NCBI GenBank assembly: GCA_026168455.1
Contig: CM047429.1
Span: 7,653,125 to 7,717,124 of the forward strand
Length of the DNA: 64,000 bases
Source: Theocolax elegans
Lineage: Eukaryota > Arthropoda > Insecta > Hymenoptera > Cerocephalidae
Reading direction: 5' to 3'
Position 1 is the first letter of the stretch. The number at the start of each line of letters is the position of its first letter. The position numbers were made by a program, and so were the translations under genes. Under the pieces are notes generated by a model that did no database searches, was not told the origin of the DNA, and saw nothing but the letters and a program-made list of their open reading frames with translations. Below are positions 33,244-42,429 of this stretch, one piece after another.

Positions 33244-34023
33244 AGGGCAAGAGTTACGGTTGGAGAACTCTCTAAACTCTTTAAGAAGTCTAGCAAATCA
33301 TTTGCTGACTTCTCTAAAGTCCTTAACGGAAATCAAATTCCCTCTCAGACCGAAGTTGGTGTTGAAAGTAAGTCTGAGTGTAAGGATCCTAAACGTTCTG
33401 GGGATTCGACAGATGGAAAAGTTCTTAGAACACAACCTGTCAATCCCACCCGAGCTTTGCAAGGTAAAACAGTACAGGGAACCTTATTAGACCAACAAAA
33501 GTGTGAGGCTAAAGATTGGTCTAAGAAACTCCAAAGGCAAATATACTCTGATAGCAGAGATATTATTGGTGAAGAAAGCGTAAAGAGATCGTTATCTCAG
33601 CCGCTTAGCACCATCGGAGTGAACGACCTTGGCTGTTGCTCATCGTCACCCCGTTGTGACACACCTAGTAAAGAGGACAAGAAGCCCTTGGTGGAGAAGG
33701 AAATTGTCCTCAAAAACGAGCCCTTGGTGGAGAAGGTAGTTGTCGATGGTGTGCGTAACATGAACCGTACAAACTCGTTGCCGAGAAGTACAGTTCAGGG
33801 GGGGGGGGAAGATGCCGTACCAGGTACGTCTAAAATGACGCACACGGCATCGACTCCTAACGACGATAGTCAAACCAATCAGATAATTGCTGGAATCCAA
33901 TCGGATAACCGGCTATTCTTTTGGGTACGACTCGGTGGAAAGGACTTTAAAGCACTTTTCGATCCTGGCGCCATGGTCTCTCTTGTACGAGCAGATGTTG
34001 TCGAACAGTACAAGTTTAAATGA
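33244..34023 (+). pseudogene. Gypsy-3 copy B linker and protease
   Basis: Opens at the LTR junction and matches the copy A linker from VGELSKLFKKSSKSFADFSK onwards. All of gag, the leader and the primer-binding site are missing. The protease core reads ALFDPGAMVSLVRADVVEQY, with DPGA as in copy A. The frame stops at 34021 where TGA replaces the TGG tryptophan codon of copy A and then continues open in the same frame. Frame 33223-34023 starts inside the LTR, so its first residues are read-through. Confidence 0.8.
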
Positions 34024-35850
34024 AGACCTGTCAAGGTTATCGTGAAAGGTGTGGCTGGAACAGCACTTAAAGTCCTTGGCTTTATCGACATTCTATTCTG
34101 TGTAGAAGGCCTTGATGGTAATATCCAACTGAGAATTGTAGAGAATATTGAGCATTCCATCATTCTCGGTATGGATTTTCTACAACATTGGAATATGGAA
34201 GTCAAATTAGGCGAAGCTATTTGGCGTATTGGCGAGAGTGATTGGAGACACTCCGTCCGAGATACAGCTCATGACATCGATTCGAGCATTTTCGCTGAAT
34301 GTGCTGGTATAATTGAGATACAGGACGACCAGCGGAAACAAGTCAAAAAGTTAGTTGAAAGCCTACTCTTGCTCTCGGGAGACGTCCACGGCTTTACGAC
34401 GTTAACGGAGCACCATATAGAGGTTGAGCCTGGTGCAAGACCGGTTCGTCATAAGCCAAGACGTATGTCTCCCAAGGTCCTCGAATTTGCCCAGATTGTG
34501 GTCAAAAAGATGTTTGACATGGGCATTATTGAACCGAGTGCGAGTGATTGGTCAGCTGCTCCGGTCATCGTCCGCAAGGACGAAGGAAGTTATCGCTTCT
34601 GTATCGATTTTCGAGACCTTAATGCAGTCACAAAACGTGATTCTTATCCAATTCCTAATATGGATACCATATTGGATAAGCTGCAGAATGCAAGGTATAT
34701 ATCAAAAATCGATCTTAAGAAAGCGTACTTGAGATCCTTTCTCGGGATGGTAGGCTGGTACTCTCGATTCATTAATCGAGAAGCTGACATTAAAGCTCCC
34801 CTTACCAAGTTGCTGCGTAAAGACCAGGCTTGGGATTGGGGCGAGGAGCAGGAGGAGGCGTTTCGTCAGCTTAGAGTTGCGTTAGCTGAAGCGCCTGTAT
34901 TAGCCCGTCCAGACTTTTCTAAGCCATTGACCGTCCAAAGTGACGCTAGTGACTTAGCGATAGGTGCGGTGTTGACGCAACTGGACGACGAGGGTTTCGA
35001 GCATCCGATTGTCTACGTCAGCCGATTATTAAATCGCGCTGAACGTAATTACATGACAACGGAAAAAGAATGCTTGGCTCTCATATGGGCTATTAAGAGA
35101 TTGAGACCATACATTGAGGCCTATCGATTCACGGCTGTGACCGACCATAGTGCTCTCAAATGGCTCAAAAATCTGAGAGAGCCGTCGGGTAGGTTGGCAC
35201 GATGGATACTTGAAATGCAGCAATGGGACTTTGAAATAGTGCATAAGAAAGGAGCCTTGCACTATGTCCCGGACGCGCTTTCTCGTGCCGTCAACCCAGA
35301 CCCCGACGAAGAAGAGATTGCCTCGTTCGAAGTAATTACAGACCCATGGTATATTGCTAGATTAAACGATGTACGCTCATGCCCTCAGAAATTTGCGGAG
35401 TGGAAGATTGAGGATGATATGCTATATCGTTTTACAAGTGATAAACTCTTGGACTCTGTAACAGAACGAGAAGAAGGCTGGCGCCTTGTTCTACCCTTAG
35501 AGCAGAGGAACCGAGTCTTAGTAGATTCTTATTTCCACCCATCCATGGGTCATCTGGGAGTCGAAAAGACTTACGAACGTGTTGCAAGAGACTATTATTG
35601 GCCAGGTATCTACCACGATACCCGCCAATTTGTTTTACAGTGTCTGATCTGTCAGAGCTATAAGACGTCTCAAGCAGGTCCTCAAGGCTTGATGGGTAAA
35701 CGTAACATTGAGAGACCCTGGGCTGTTGTGGCAGCAGACGTAATGGAGCATCCACGTAGTAAAAGTCAATACAAATACATCATAGTATTTCAAGACTTGT
35801 TTACAAGGTGGATAGAACTCAAACCATTACGTAGTGCGGGGAACTCGTAG
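34024..35850 (+). pseudogene. Gypsy-3 copy B RT (core deleted), RNase H, integrase N-terminus
   Basis: The 602-codon frame includes protease end, RT fingers (SYRFCIDFRDLNAVTKRD), then KIDLKKAYLRSFLGMVGWYS. An in-frame deletion of about 135 codons relative to copy A removes the palm with the LDD box. The rest stays open: RNase H (LTVQSDASDLAIGAVLTQ, TDHSALKWLKNL) and integrase N-terminal zinc region (HPSMGHLGVEKTY, CLICQ), then core start (VVAADVMEH with first Asp). A frameshift at 35850 ends it. RT cannot be active. Confidence 0.85.
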
Positions 35851-36551
35851 TCTTCCGTTGGGAAACGCCAGATTTCCTAATAACGGATAACGGGACTGAG
35901 TTCATCAACGGCATCATGTCGCGAATGCTGGAGGAGTATGGCATAAAACATGTCAGAACCCCTCCTTACCGACCACAAGCCAACCCGGTGGAGAGAACAA
36001 ATAGAACGTTAAAAACGATGATTGCGACGTTTGTGGATTCGGATCATCGTGAGTGGGATACACACTTGCACGAATTTCGCCATGCAATAAACACGGCAAT
36101 GCAGTCAAGTACCAAAGTCTCACCCGCGTTCTTAAACTTCGGGCGTCATCCACAACCTGTGAAGTGTCTCCGCAGGGAAGTGGAAAAACAGGAGTTTAAG
36201 ATTCTGGACAATCCCGAAGTATGGCTAGATCGTCTTAAAAGACTTGATGCTCTACGCGACTTGGTCAAGAAATACATTGACGAGGAGCGAAGACGTCAAG
36301 AAAAGAGCTACAACAGAAACAGACGTATTGCCTCGTTTCAGGTAGGAGATCTAGTCATGAGGAAGTGCCGAACGCTCTCCCAAGGTGCGAAGGACATATC
36401 TGCTAAACTGGCACCAAAGTATGACGGACCCTTCGAAGTTAAAGAAGTACTATCTCCAGTATTTCTGAGACTAGAAGAGCCTGGTCGGAAACGGACCGAG
36501 GTACATATATCTGATGTAAAAAGATATGTACCACCTCGGGTTGTCAAGTAA
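35846..36551 (+). pseudogene. Gypsy-3 copy B integrase core and C-terminus
   Basis: After the break, the other frame carries the second catalytic Asp (ITDNGTEFING, about 35881-35912) and the Glu (ANPVERTNRTLKTMI). The C-terminal part follows with PKYDGPFEVKEVLSPVFLRL and HISDVKRYVPP. All three catalytic acids survive across the two frames. The first Met at 35916 is not the true start, as the frame is open upstream to the frameshift. Confidence 0.8.
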
Positions 36552-36559
36552 AGCAGTAA

Positions 36560-37048
36560 GGTTGCGTATCGGTACGCATGAGAACAGTTATCGAAGGTTG
36601 GGCCTGGTAACTGTATGCCAACCAGTCAGCAGCCGAACCATCACGGCAGGGGCAAGAAGAGAGCGGGGCTCAGCCAGTCCCTGTCCAACGAGTCAGTGGA
36701 AAGGGTAAGACCAAGACCTCTGTTCCGAAACCTCGTGGGAAGCAATCGCAGAAGGCTCGGCCTAGCGACTTGCGACGGCCCACCCCGATGGAAGTCGACG
36801 CTACGAGGATGGCTGGGCCATCTCGTCAGCCGACACCAAAGTCGGGAAATGGGTCTAAACCCCGTACATCTTCGGAGGTATCGGCTTCTTCAGCTGGGTC
36901 GACAGCACAATCCAGCAACGAGACGGACATTCTCAGGGAATGTCGCATGTTGCTGGAGGCTGCTGCCAATCTCCCAGCTGATGTGGCACGAGATGTAGGA
37001 CAAGAGGAGGTCCGTATCCTCAAGGACCGCATCATTTCCCGCCACTGA
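36560..37048 (+). CDS. Downstream Ser/Pro/Arg-rich frame after integrase
   Basis: Between integrase and the polypurine tract there is coding-like sequence ending in a 92-codon frame (36770-37048: PTPMEVDATRMAGPSRQPTP, later LREC and a helical VARDVGQEEVRILKDRI). It is low-complexity, then helical, with no transmembrane segment or signal peptide, so it is not an env. It may be a pol tail or a small third ORF. A frame break near 36700 separates the basic part (KTKTSVPKPRGKQSQK). Confidence 0.45.
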
Positions 37049-37127
37049 TTGAAGAGAAGAGGACAGCGCACGGTTGCGAATAGATTGTGCCTTCTTTCGA
37101 CTCAACCTTCCCGAGGGAAGTGGAGTC

Positions 37128-37144
37128 TAGGGGGGGGGGGGATT
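37128..37144 (+). promoter_or_regulatory. Polypurine tract of Gypsy-3 copy B
   Basis: An A followed by a run of about 12 G and then ATT sits directly before the 3' LTR start. Position and composition fit the RNase H-resistant primer for plus-strand synthesis. Confidence 0.75.
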
Positions 37145-38181
37145 TGTGACGGAAATCGTCACACAATCTTTTCGCGGCGAACAAAGCATTTAAACTCATG
37201 TTATAAGTAAGTCGTCGGAGCCTTTGGCATGTCAAGGCCAACCGACGACATTTGTTTACGTCGATCAAGTGTACAATTACGCGCGCAATAGTACGTAGGG
37301 ATGAGAGCGCGAGAGTGTGTGTGTGTTTCCCACTCTCATCCCTTTTTCGAAATTAGGCAATTGCCTAATCCGTACGTCCTGATCCGCCGCTCGATGCGGA
37401 CAAAAATTATCCGGTGTCGAGCGAGATAGTTTTTCCGGCTAAGAAAAGGCGCGTGAGGCGCAAAGCCGTCGACAACCCGGAACGTCCTCGCGAGGTGAGC
37501 CGCGAGTGTTTTTGGTGTGTGTGATAAGGACGGGAAGCCAGTGTGTGAGTGCGGACGCGGTTCGCGAGGCACTCGCCGCGGCACAGGGCTGCCTTCCAAC
37601 ACCGCAGCCGACGTCGGTCCTCCGTTGCCCAGAAGGACACAGGGACACGGATCGGCTGGGCCATCCACGGGGCGCATCCCGGTAAGTTCTGATTACATTA
37701 CCGCGCTTTCCCCCACTTCCCCGAGTGTATGTGTGTGAGACCTCGGGAGTGTATTTGGGTACGCCGGTACCCGAATAGCGGAGATCAGGAAGGAGTCAAC
37801 CGCAGGCGAGTATCTCGATCCGGTTGGCTCCCGATACTTCCGCCCACGCGAAGTAACATTGTCGCGGCACGAGGCCTGGATGGCCGAAATGTTAAATAAA
37901 TTAAAATAAATGTTTTAATCTTATTATTTTAATTGAGAGTGTTTATTTTATCCTCCCCGCTCCCGCCGACATCCTTTAATTTTTATAAATCGTGTCGAGG
38001 CAAGGAGGATCGCCCGAATCCTCCATACCGTACGTCCCAGCGAACTCGCGTTTCTGGCGACAGCCCGCAGTTCGGATAAATTAAATAATTGTGTGCGCGG
38101 TATTGGGCAACGCGGCCCAACGGTCATTTCTAATGATTAAAATTAATTAAAGTCGATCGGGTGCGCGAATACCACGTCACA
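37145..38181 (+). repeat. Complete 3' LTR of Gypsy-3 copy B, 1037 bp
   Basis: Starts TGTGACGG and ends CGTCACA, followed by the target duplicate GTAT at 38182-38185. It has a TG-rich run at 37314-37326. The frames in it (37336-37738 on both strands) also occur in the copy A LTR and are not genes. It is the reference for the partial LTRs in this composite. Confidence 0.88.
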
Positions 38182-38185
38182 GTAT

Positions 38186-38699
38186 ATATTTAGTGTAAAT
38201 ATTTAGTGTTGCTAGTATAAAAGTAAAATGAGTTCAATTTATTAATTAGTTATAAGTAAATTTAATCCAAAGAAGAAAATATTTGAGAGTATTATAATAA
38301 AATATATCACACGCCACACTTGTCCGTTTCACGCCCTGTATGTGCACCGTCCAAAGGATCATAGATTTCTGCCCAAGAAACTAAAGATTACAATCGCTCG
38401 CGCTTGACCCTTGTTTCGATACGATGGCACCACAGTCGTAACACATCAGCATTACCTCGGCTTGTATATTTTATTTTATTTATAACACACACATATATGT
38501 ACATATATATGTAGATTGGCTTTACCTACGAATGACATGTTAAATTGATAGTTTTTATTGATCAACCAGTTTGATTTGTAATCCTACAAAGTAGACAAAA
38601 GATCCTGTTGATTGTTACTTACGTACTATCGACGCGCGGATCGGCATGTGTGTGAGAATGGTGTAGGATGACCGAAACGCGAAACATCAAAACGAATGC
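38186..38699. other. Spacer, nothing recognised
   Basis: AT-rich to mixed sequence with no reading frame, repeat boundary or RNA gene that I can support. Confidence 0.5.
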
Positions 38700-38715
38700 A
38701 ACTACAGCAAGCAAT

Positions 38716-38870
38716 CGCGAACGCTAGCCTAGTAGTTAAAAAAAGTCTCGGGATTGACAACTCGCGGGTCCTCGGTTCGAGTCCCGGCATCCGAACAATT
38801 TTTTATTCGGCCCTCTCCTATCACCTTCTTGATACGCAACATGATATATAAAAAAAGCTTAAAAAATCTC
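38716..38870 (+). repeat. tRNA-like pol III head, probable SINE or tRNA pseudogene
   Basis: An A box TAGCCTAGTAG (38725-38735) and a perfect B box GGTTCGAGTCC (38774-38784) are 38 bp apart, as in tRNA-type pol III promoters. Flanking arms do not form an acceptor stem, so a functional tRNA is unlikely. A T-rich run follows at 38797. Neither a target duplication nor a second copy is visible here. Confidence 0.5.
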
Positions 38871-40599
38871 GGCGAATTTCGTATATTATAATATCTTGAT
38901 TTTAACCTTAACTTTAATAATTATACTTGAAAATTTAATTAATGTCAGTGTAATATTATATGACCGTAGAGACAAAGCAAAACTTACAAAAAATACACAG
39001 TGTTTCAAATACGTATACGTTACTTTCTCCAAATAACGTCCATTTTGAATAGAAATTTTATTTTGGAAAATCTTAAAAATTTAATTTTCTTTTCTAATAT
39101 ATTCATACTGACCTTAAAAGATGAATATAACTCTTCATTGAGCTTAAACGATTTAATTTTTTAGGTACGGTACGTTGCTAATGGTGATGGTTCCTAAGAG
39201 TTAGCATTGCAAAAAAAAGGATTTCACGACAATTTCAGTGCTTTTTTCAGTACAACAATTTAAGAGTTCTCAAATGTAACAATGGTGGACCAACGCGAAA
39301 TTCAAAACAAGAAATAGATTATTCAGTTTTTAAACTAAAATAAAATACTGGCAACTAACACACAGTAATCCGAGATAAATAATTTTCATTTTATAAAAGG
39401 CAATAAGCAGAAAGGCAGCTGCAGCATACGAAAGCGGGATGAAGAAATTCAATTTTTGAAATTATAAGAGGTAGGCAGACAGTAAAAATATAAACTAAAC
39501 TTTTTAAATATTAACAAAATTTTGAAAAAAAGAAGCTTTACTCTAAATGCTTATAACTTTTTAATAATTGAATATAAAGATCCCAATCCCAATGTAGTGA
39601 AAAGCTGAATGAAAATTGAGAGAATTTAGAAAAATTAAGGTGCTTTGCGTTGATTTGATGAAAATTTATAGCAGAAGCAAGTAAGAAATTTTAATGAAAA
39701 ATAAGCACTATGATTTAATTAATCTTTTAAGGTAAGTTCCTTTAAAATTTTATTTCTGATATTTCTTTGCAGGAAATCAAGGGCTCGAAAGTTATTTTTT
39801 TAAATCTATTTATTTTATCTCAGCTTTTCATTAAATTTAGGTTCATAAGTTTATATTTCCTTGCTAAAAAGTTATAAACATTTACAGAAAAATTTCCTTT
39901 AAACAGAATTTCACTTTATTAGCATTAATTTAAGTAAAATGTGATATTAGGGCTTATACCTGTGACTTTTTCATATCATACAGTTAAGGAAAGATCCGTA
40001 ATCCTGAGGCCGTCATCTCATTTGATAAGATATCCAACTATCTGTCGGCTATCTCTCTCTCGAGCGCGCACGACTCTCCCCCTCGCCCATGTATTCAGGT
40101 GCGCTTGAAGCCGATCTCGCCTGTGTAGCCACGATGAACCGAGCCGAGCCGAATCTCGCCAGCCCGAGCCGATGCAAACATTACGATACTGTTCGCTCGT
40201 ATTGCTCGAATTCGTCAAACGGTAAGGTAAACAATACCTTACCATTATAGTTTATAAAAGTTCGATAAAATCTATATTTGTATAATTTGTGAAAGATTGC
40301 CATAAATATTCTTAAGTTTAATTTATATTTATTATTTATAAATTTGTAACTTCCCGTCAATTGTCATTAAAAATTCTAAAAAAATGAAAATTCAGTTGAT
40401 ATTTATTGTAATTTTTTCATTATATTTATCACGTAGATATTTAATTTTTGAGTTTAATAAAATTGAAATTTGTACGCGATATTTATCAATAATTAGGTTT
40501 ATAGTAAGTTATAACCATCTGTAGATAATTAGCATTACATTTTTAAAATTATATTCAAAAAATAAAAGATCTATTACAATTTAGATCACAATTTGACTT
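38871..40599. other. AT-rich spacer, no gene recognised
   Basis: About 1.7 kb of AT-rich sequence. The only frame of note (40018-40245 minus) lies in a GC-rich patch and shows no family features. No repeats with clear boundaries were found. Confidence 0.5.
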
Positions 40600-40609
40600 G
40601 GTTAATAAT

Positions 40610-40919
40610 GACATTGTAAAATTGGCTAAGGTTTTTTGTGTCATCTTTAACATTAATCACATTTTTTGCAATTGAATGTGGATCATTTCTGATATCAGTT
40701 TTTTACCCCAAATCTTTTCTTGATCTAGTATTTCTATATTATTAAAATTAAAAGTATGATCATATTTTTTTATATGATTATTAATAACATACTAAACCTC
40801 AGACTTATTATTATTATTTTTATGTTCTTTTATTCTACATTATAGTTGTCTATTTGTCTCACCTACTTATGTCGCTTCACAATCGTAACATTTAATTTTA
40901 TATATTACGTTTGTTTCAC
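40610..40919 (-). pseudogene. PLE-1 GIY-YIG endonuclease
   Basis: The minus strand reads NVIYKIKCYDCEAT, then a stop in place of the expected Tyr, then VGETNRQL and CRIKEHKNN. This is the Penelope GIY-YIG pattern with its CxxC insertion, as in PLE-2. Two stop codons (in the YIG box and before CRIKEH) inactivate it. The domain supplies the nick for insertion in PLEs. Confidence 0.72.
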
Positions 40920-40922
40920 TAA

Positions 40923-41599
40923 CAAGGAGCGGTCACACCCTCTGGAAAACGGATCCTTACCAAACTCTAGGATATAATTTCTAATATAAAAGCATAAAGA
41001 AAGCCGGAGTTTTAGTGTCCACTGCTAATTTTTGCGATAAATGTAAGCAAATAATAAAATATTTCGCCGAAAAAACCGTTGAGTATGAATGCTTATAACT
41101 CAGAAACAATTAAAGATGTACGTATAAAATAAATTTTGAAAGAAAGCTGAGATCGAGTAGATACGTTTTAAAAAACGGAAGCTCAAATATTTTAATATGG
41201 TCAAAAGTAATGGGAGAAATAAGAATTAGACGAAATTTTGGGCTAAAAAACTCATTAAATTGTAACTATAAATTTTCGATAAAATTTTGGCTAATTCTTA
41301 TTTCTCCCATAACTTTTGACCATATTAAAATATTTGAGCTTCCTGTTTTTTAAAACGTATCTATTTGATATCAGCTTTCTTTTAAAATCTAGTTTATACG
41401 TACATCTTTAATTGTTTCTGAGTTATAAGCGTTCAAACTCAACGGGTTTTTTTGGCGAAATATTTTATTATTTGCTTACACCTATCGCAAAAATGGGCAG
41501 TGGACACTAAAACTCCGGCTTTCTGAATGCTTTTATAGTAGAAATTATATCCTAGAGTTTGGTAAGGATCCGTTTTCCAGAGGGTGTGACCTCTCCTTG
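40923..41599. mobile_element. 677-bp foldback element in PLE-1, TSD TAA
   Basis: Almost entirely palindromic: CAAGGAGCGGTCACACC at the left end is mirrored by GGTGTGACCTCTCCTTG at the right. The arms are about 320 bp with a central loop near 41245-41280. TAA flanks it at 40920-40922 and 41600-41602. A 3-bp TWA duplication is typical of PIF/Harbinger elements, which makes a non-autonomous member plausible but not proven. It splits PLE-1 between RT and endonuclease. Confidence 0.82.
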
Positions 41600-41602
41600 T
41601 AA

Positions 41603-42115
41603 GTTTATCAGTCCGTGCCTCTCACAACAACACTACCCAAGCTTTTACAAATTTTGGAAACCACATTAATACCCTTCTGTTTCATAAAACCATATATATT
41701 GTTATAAAATTTCGGAATATAAGGGACACTTACGGTTGCTAAATATTTGTTTTGTGTATTTTCTTAAATATTATTATTATCAGATTTTTATTTAATTTTA
41801 TCGATCCTTTTTCTTACATTATGGTTAATAAATTTAATTGGATACTGATTATCTAATGAAAAGTCTTTGACTATTTTAATGTCGATTTCATGAAACTTCT
41901 GGTTTGACAATAAAATGGCCTTATCCACCAAAGTATAATTGTCTCTAATTAAAGACATCTCTAAAAAATTTATAGCACTGTTTTTTTCTTTTTCATAGGT
42001 GAATTGAAGTCGTGTATTATAATAATAAAATGTATCTAGTACTTTATCCATCTTATTTTCAGGGATGCACATTATTGTCTCATCTACGTACCTATAATAA
42101 ACAAAAAAAGATACA
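41603..42115 (-). pseudogene. PLE-1 reverse transcriptase C-terminal part
   Basis: The frame 41788-42072 and its upstream extension encode the palm end and thumb of a Penelope-type RT. The second catalytic aspartate is Glu (YVDE). The frame closes at 41788, but coding-like sequence continues in other frames (KYLATVSVPYIPKFYNNIYG) to the foldback insertion. No activity is expected. Confidence 0.72.
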
Positions 42116-42387
42116 GGTGCAAATTCTAAATTATTTATATTTGGAAGATTCAGAGAAGAAAGGTATAGTAATTAACATAACCTCAATCTTTGTGCAAATT
42201 TAACATGAGAATATTTGTTTTGCTACTGTTTTTGTTTTTAATTATAGAGCGACACATTAGAATACTACGTAAATTATACTCAATGCCAAATATGTGCAAT
42301 AATTGACTAAATAGTAAGTAAATCGATATGTATTCAAATAGAAAAATGTAGAATGCTGTAAGTAAATGATTCATTTAATAAAGGTAT

Positions 42388-42425
42388 AACCTGATGAGGA
42401 CGGAGGACTTCTATCGAAATGTTGC
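42388..42425 (+). ncRNA. Hammerhead-ribozyme-like core
   Basis: CTGATGA at 42391-42397 is followed after 18 nt by GAAA at 42416-42419. The spacer can form a short helix (GACGG with CTATC, one mismatch). CUGAUGA plus GAAA is the hammerhead core, and Penelope-like elements are known to carry such ribozymes. The flanking helices I and III and the cleavage site could not be demonstrated, and the motif is on the strand opposite to PLE-1 coding. Confidence 0.3.
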
Positions 42426-42429
42426 TAAT

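Larger units (their letters stand above)
24757..38181. mobile_element. Composite of two inverted Gypsy-3 copies, one target duplication
   Basis: The whole 13.4-kb block begins with the start of a plus-oriented LTR (24757) and ends with a complete plus-oriented LTR (37145-38181). It is flanked by GTAT at 24753-24756 and 38182-38185. Inside, copy A runs on the minus strand (5' LTR fragment 33045-32265, leader, gag, protease, RT, stopping at 24927). Copy B runs on the plus strand (end of 5' LTR 33046-33243, linker, protease, RT, RNase H, integrase, 3' LTR). Copy A sits in the place of the middle of the 5' LTR of copy B. Neither copy is complete. Confidence 0.85.
40600..42115 (-). mobile_element. 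Penelope-like element remnant PLE-1
   Basis: Minus-strand remnant with the end of RT (42115-41603) and a GIY-YIG endonuclease (40919-40610). The two are separated by a foldback element (40923-41599). The RT part starts YRYVDET, where the catalytic YVDD reads YVDE. It matches the equivalent part of PLE-2 (KAILLSNQKFHEIDIKIVKD against KAVLLSDSIFHDGNIVLVRN). The element is 5'-truncated at about 42115. Confidence 0.78.

Noticed and set aside
36560..37048. Envelope gene of Gypsy-3
   Set aside because: No signal peptide, transmembrane segment or Cys pattern; low-complexity and soluble-looking.
38716..38800. Functional tRNA gene
   Set aside because: Boxes A and B are good, but no acceptor stem and a poor T-arm can be formed.
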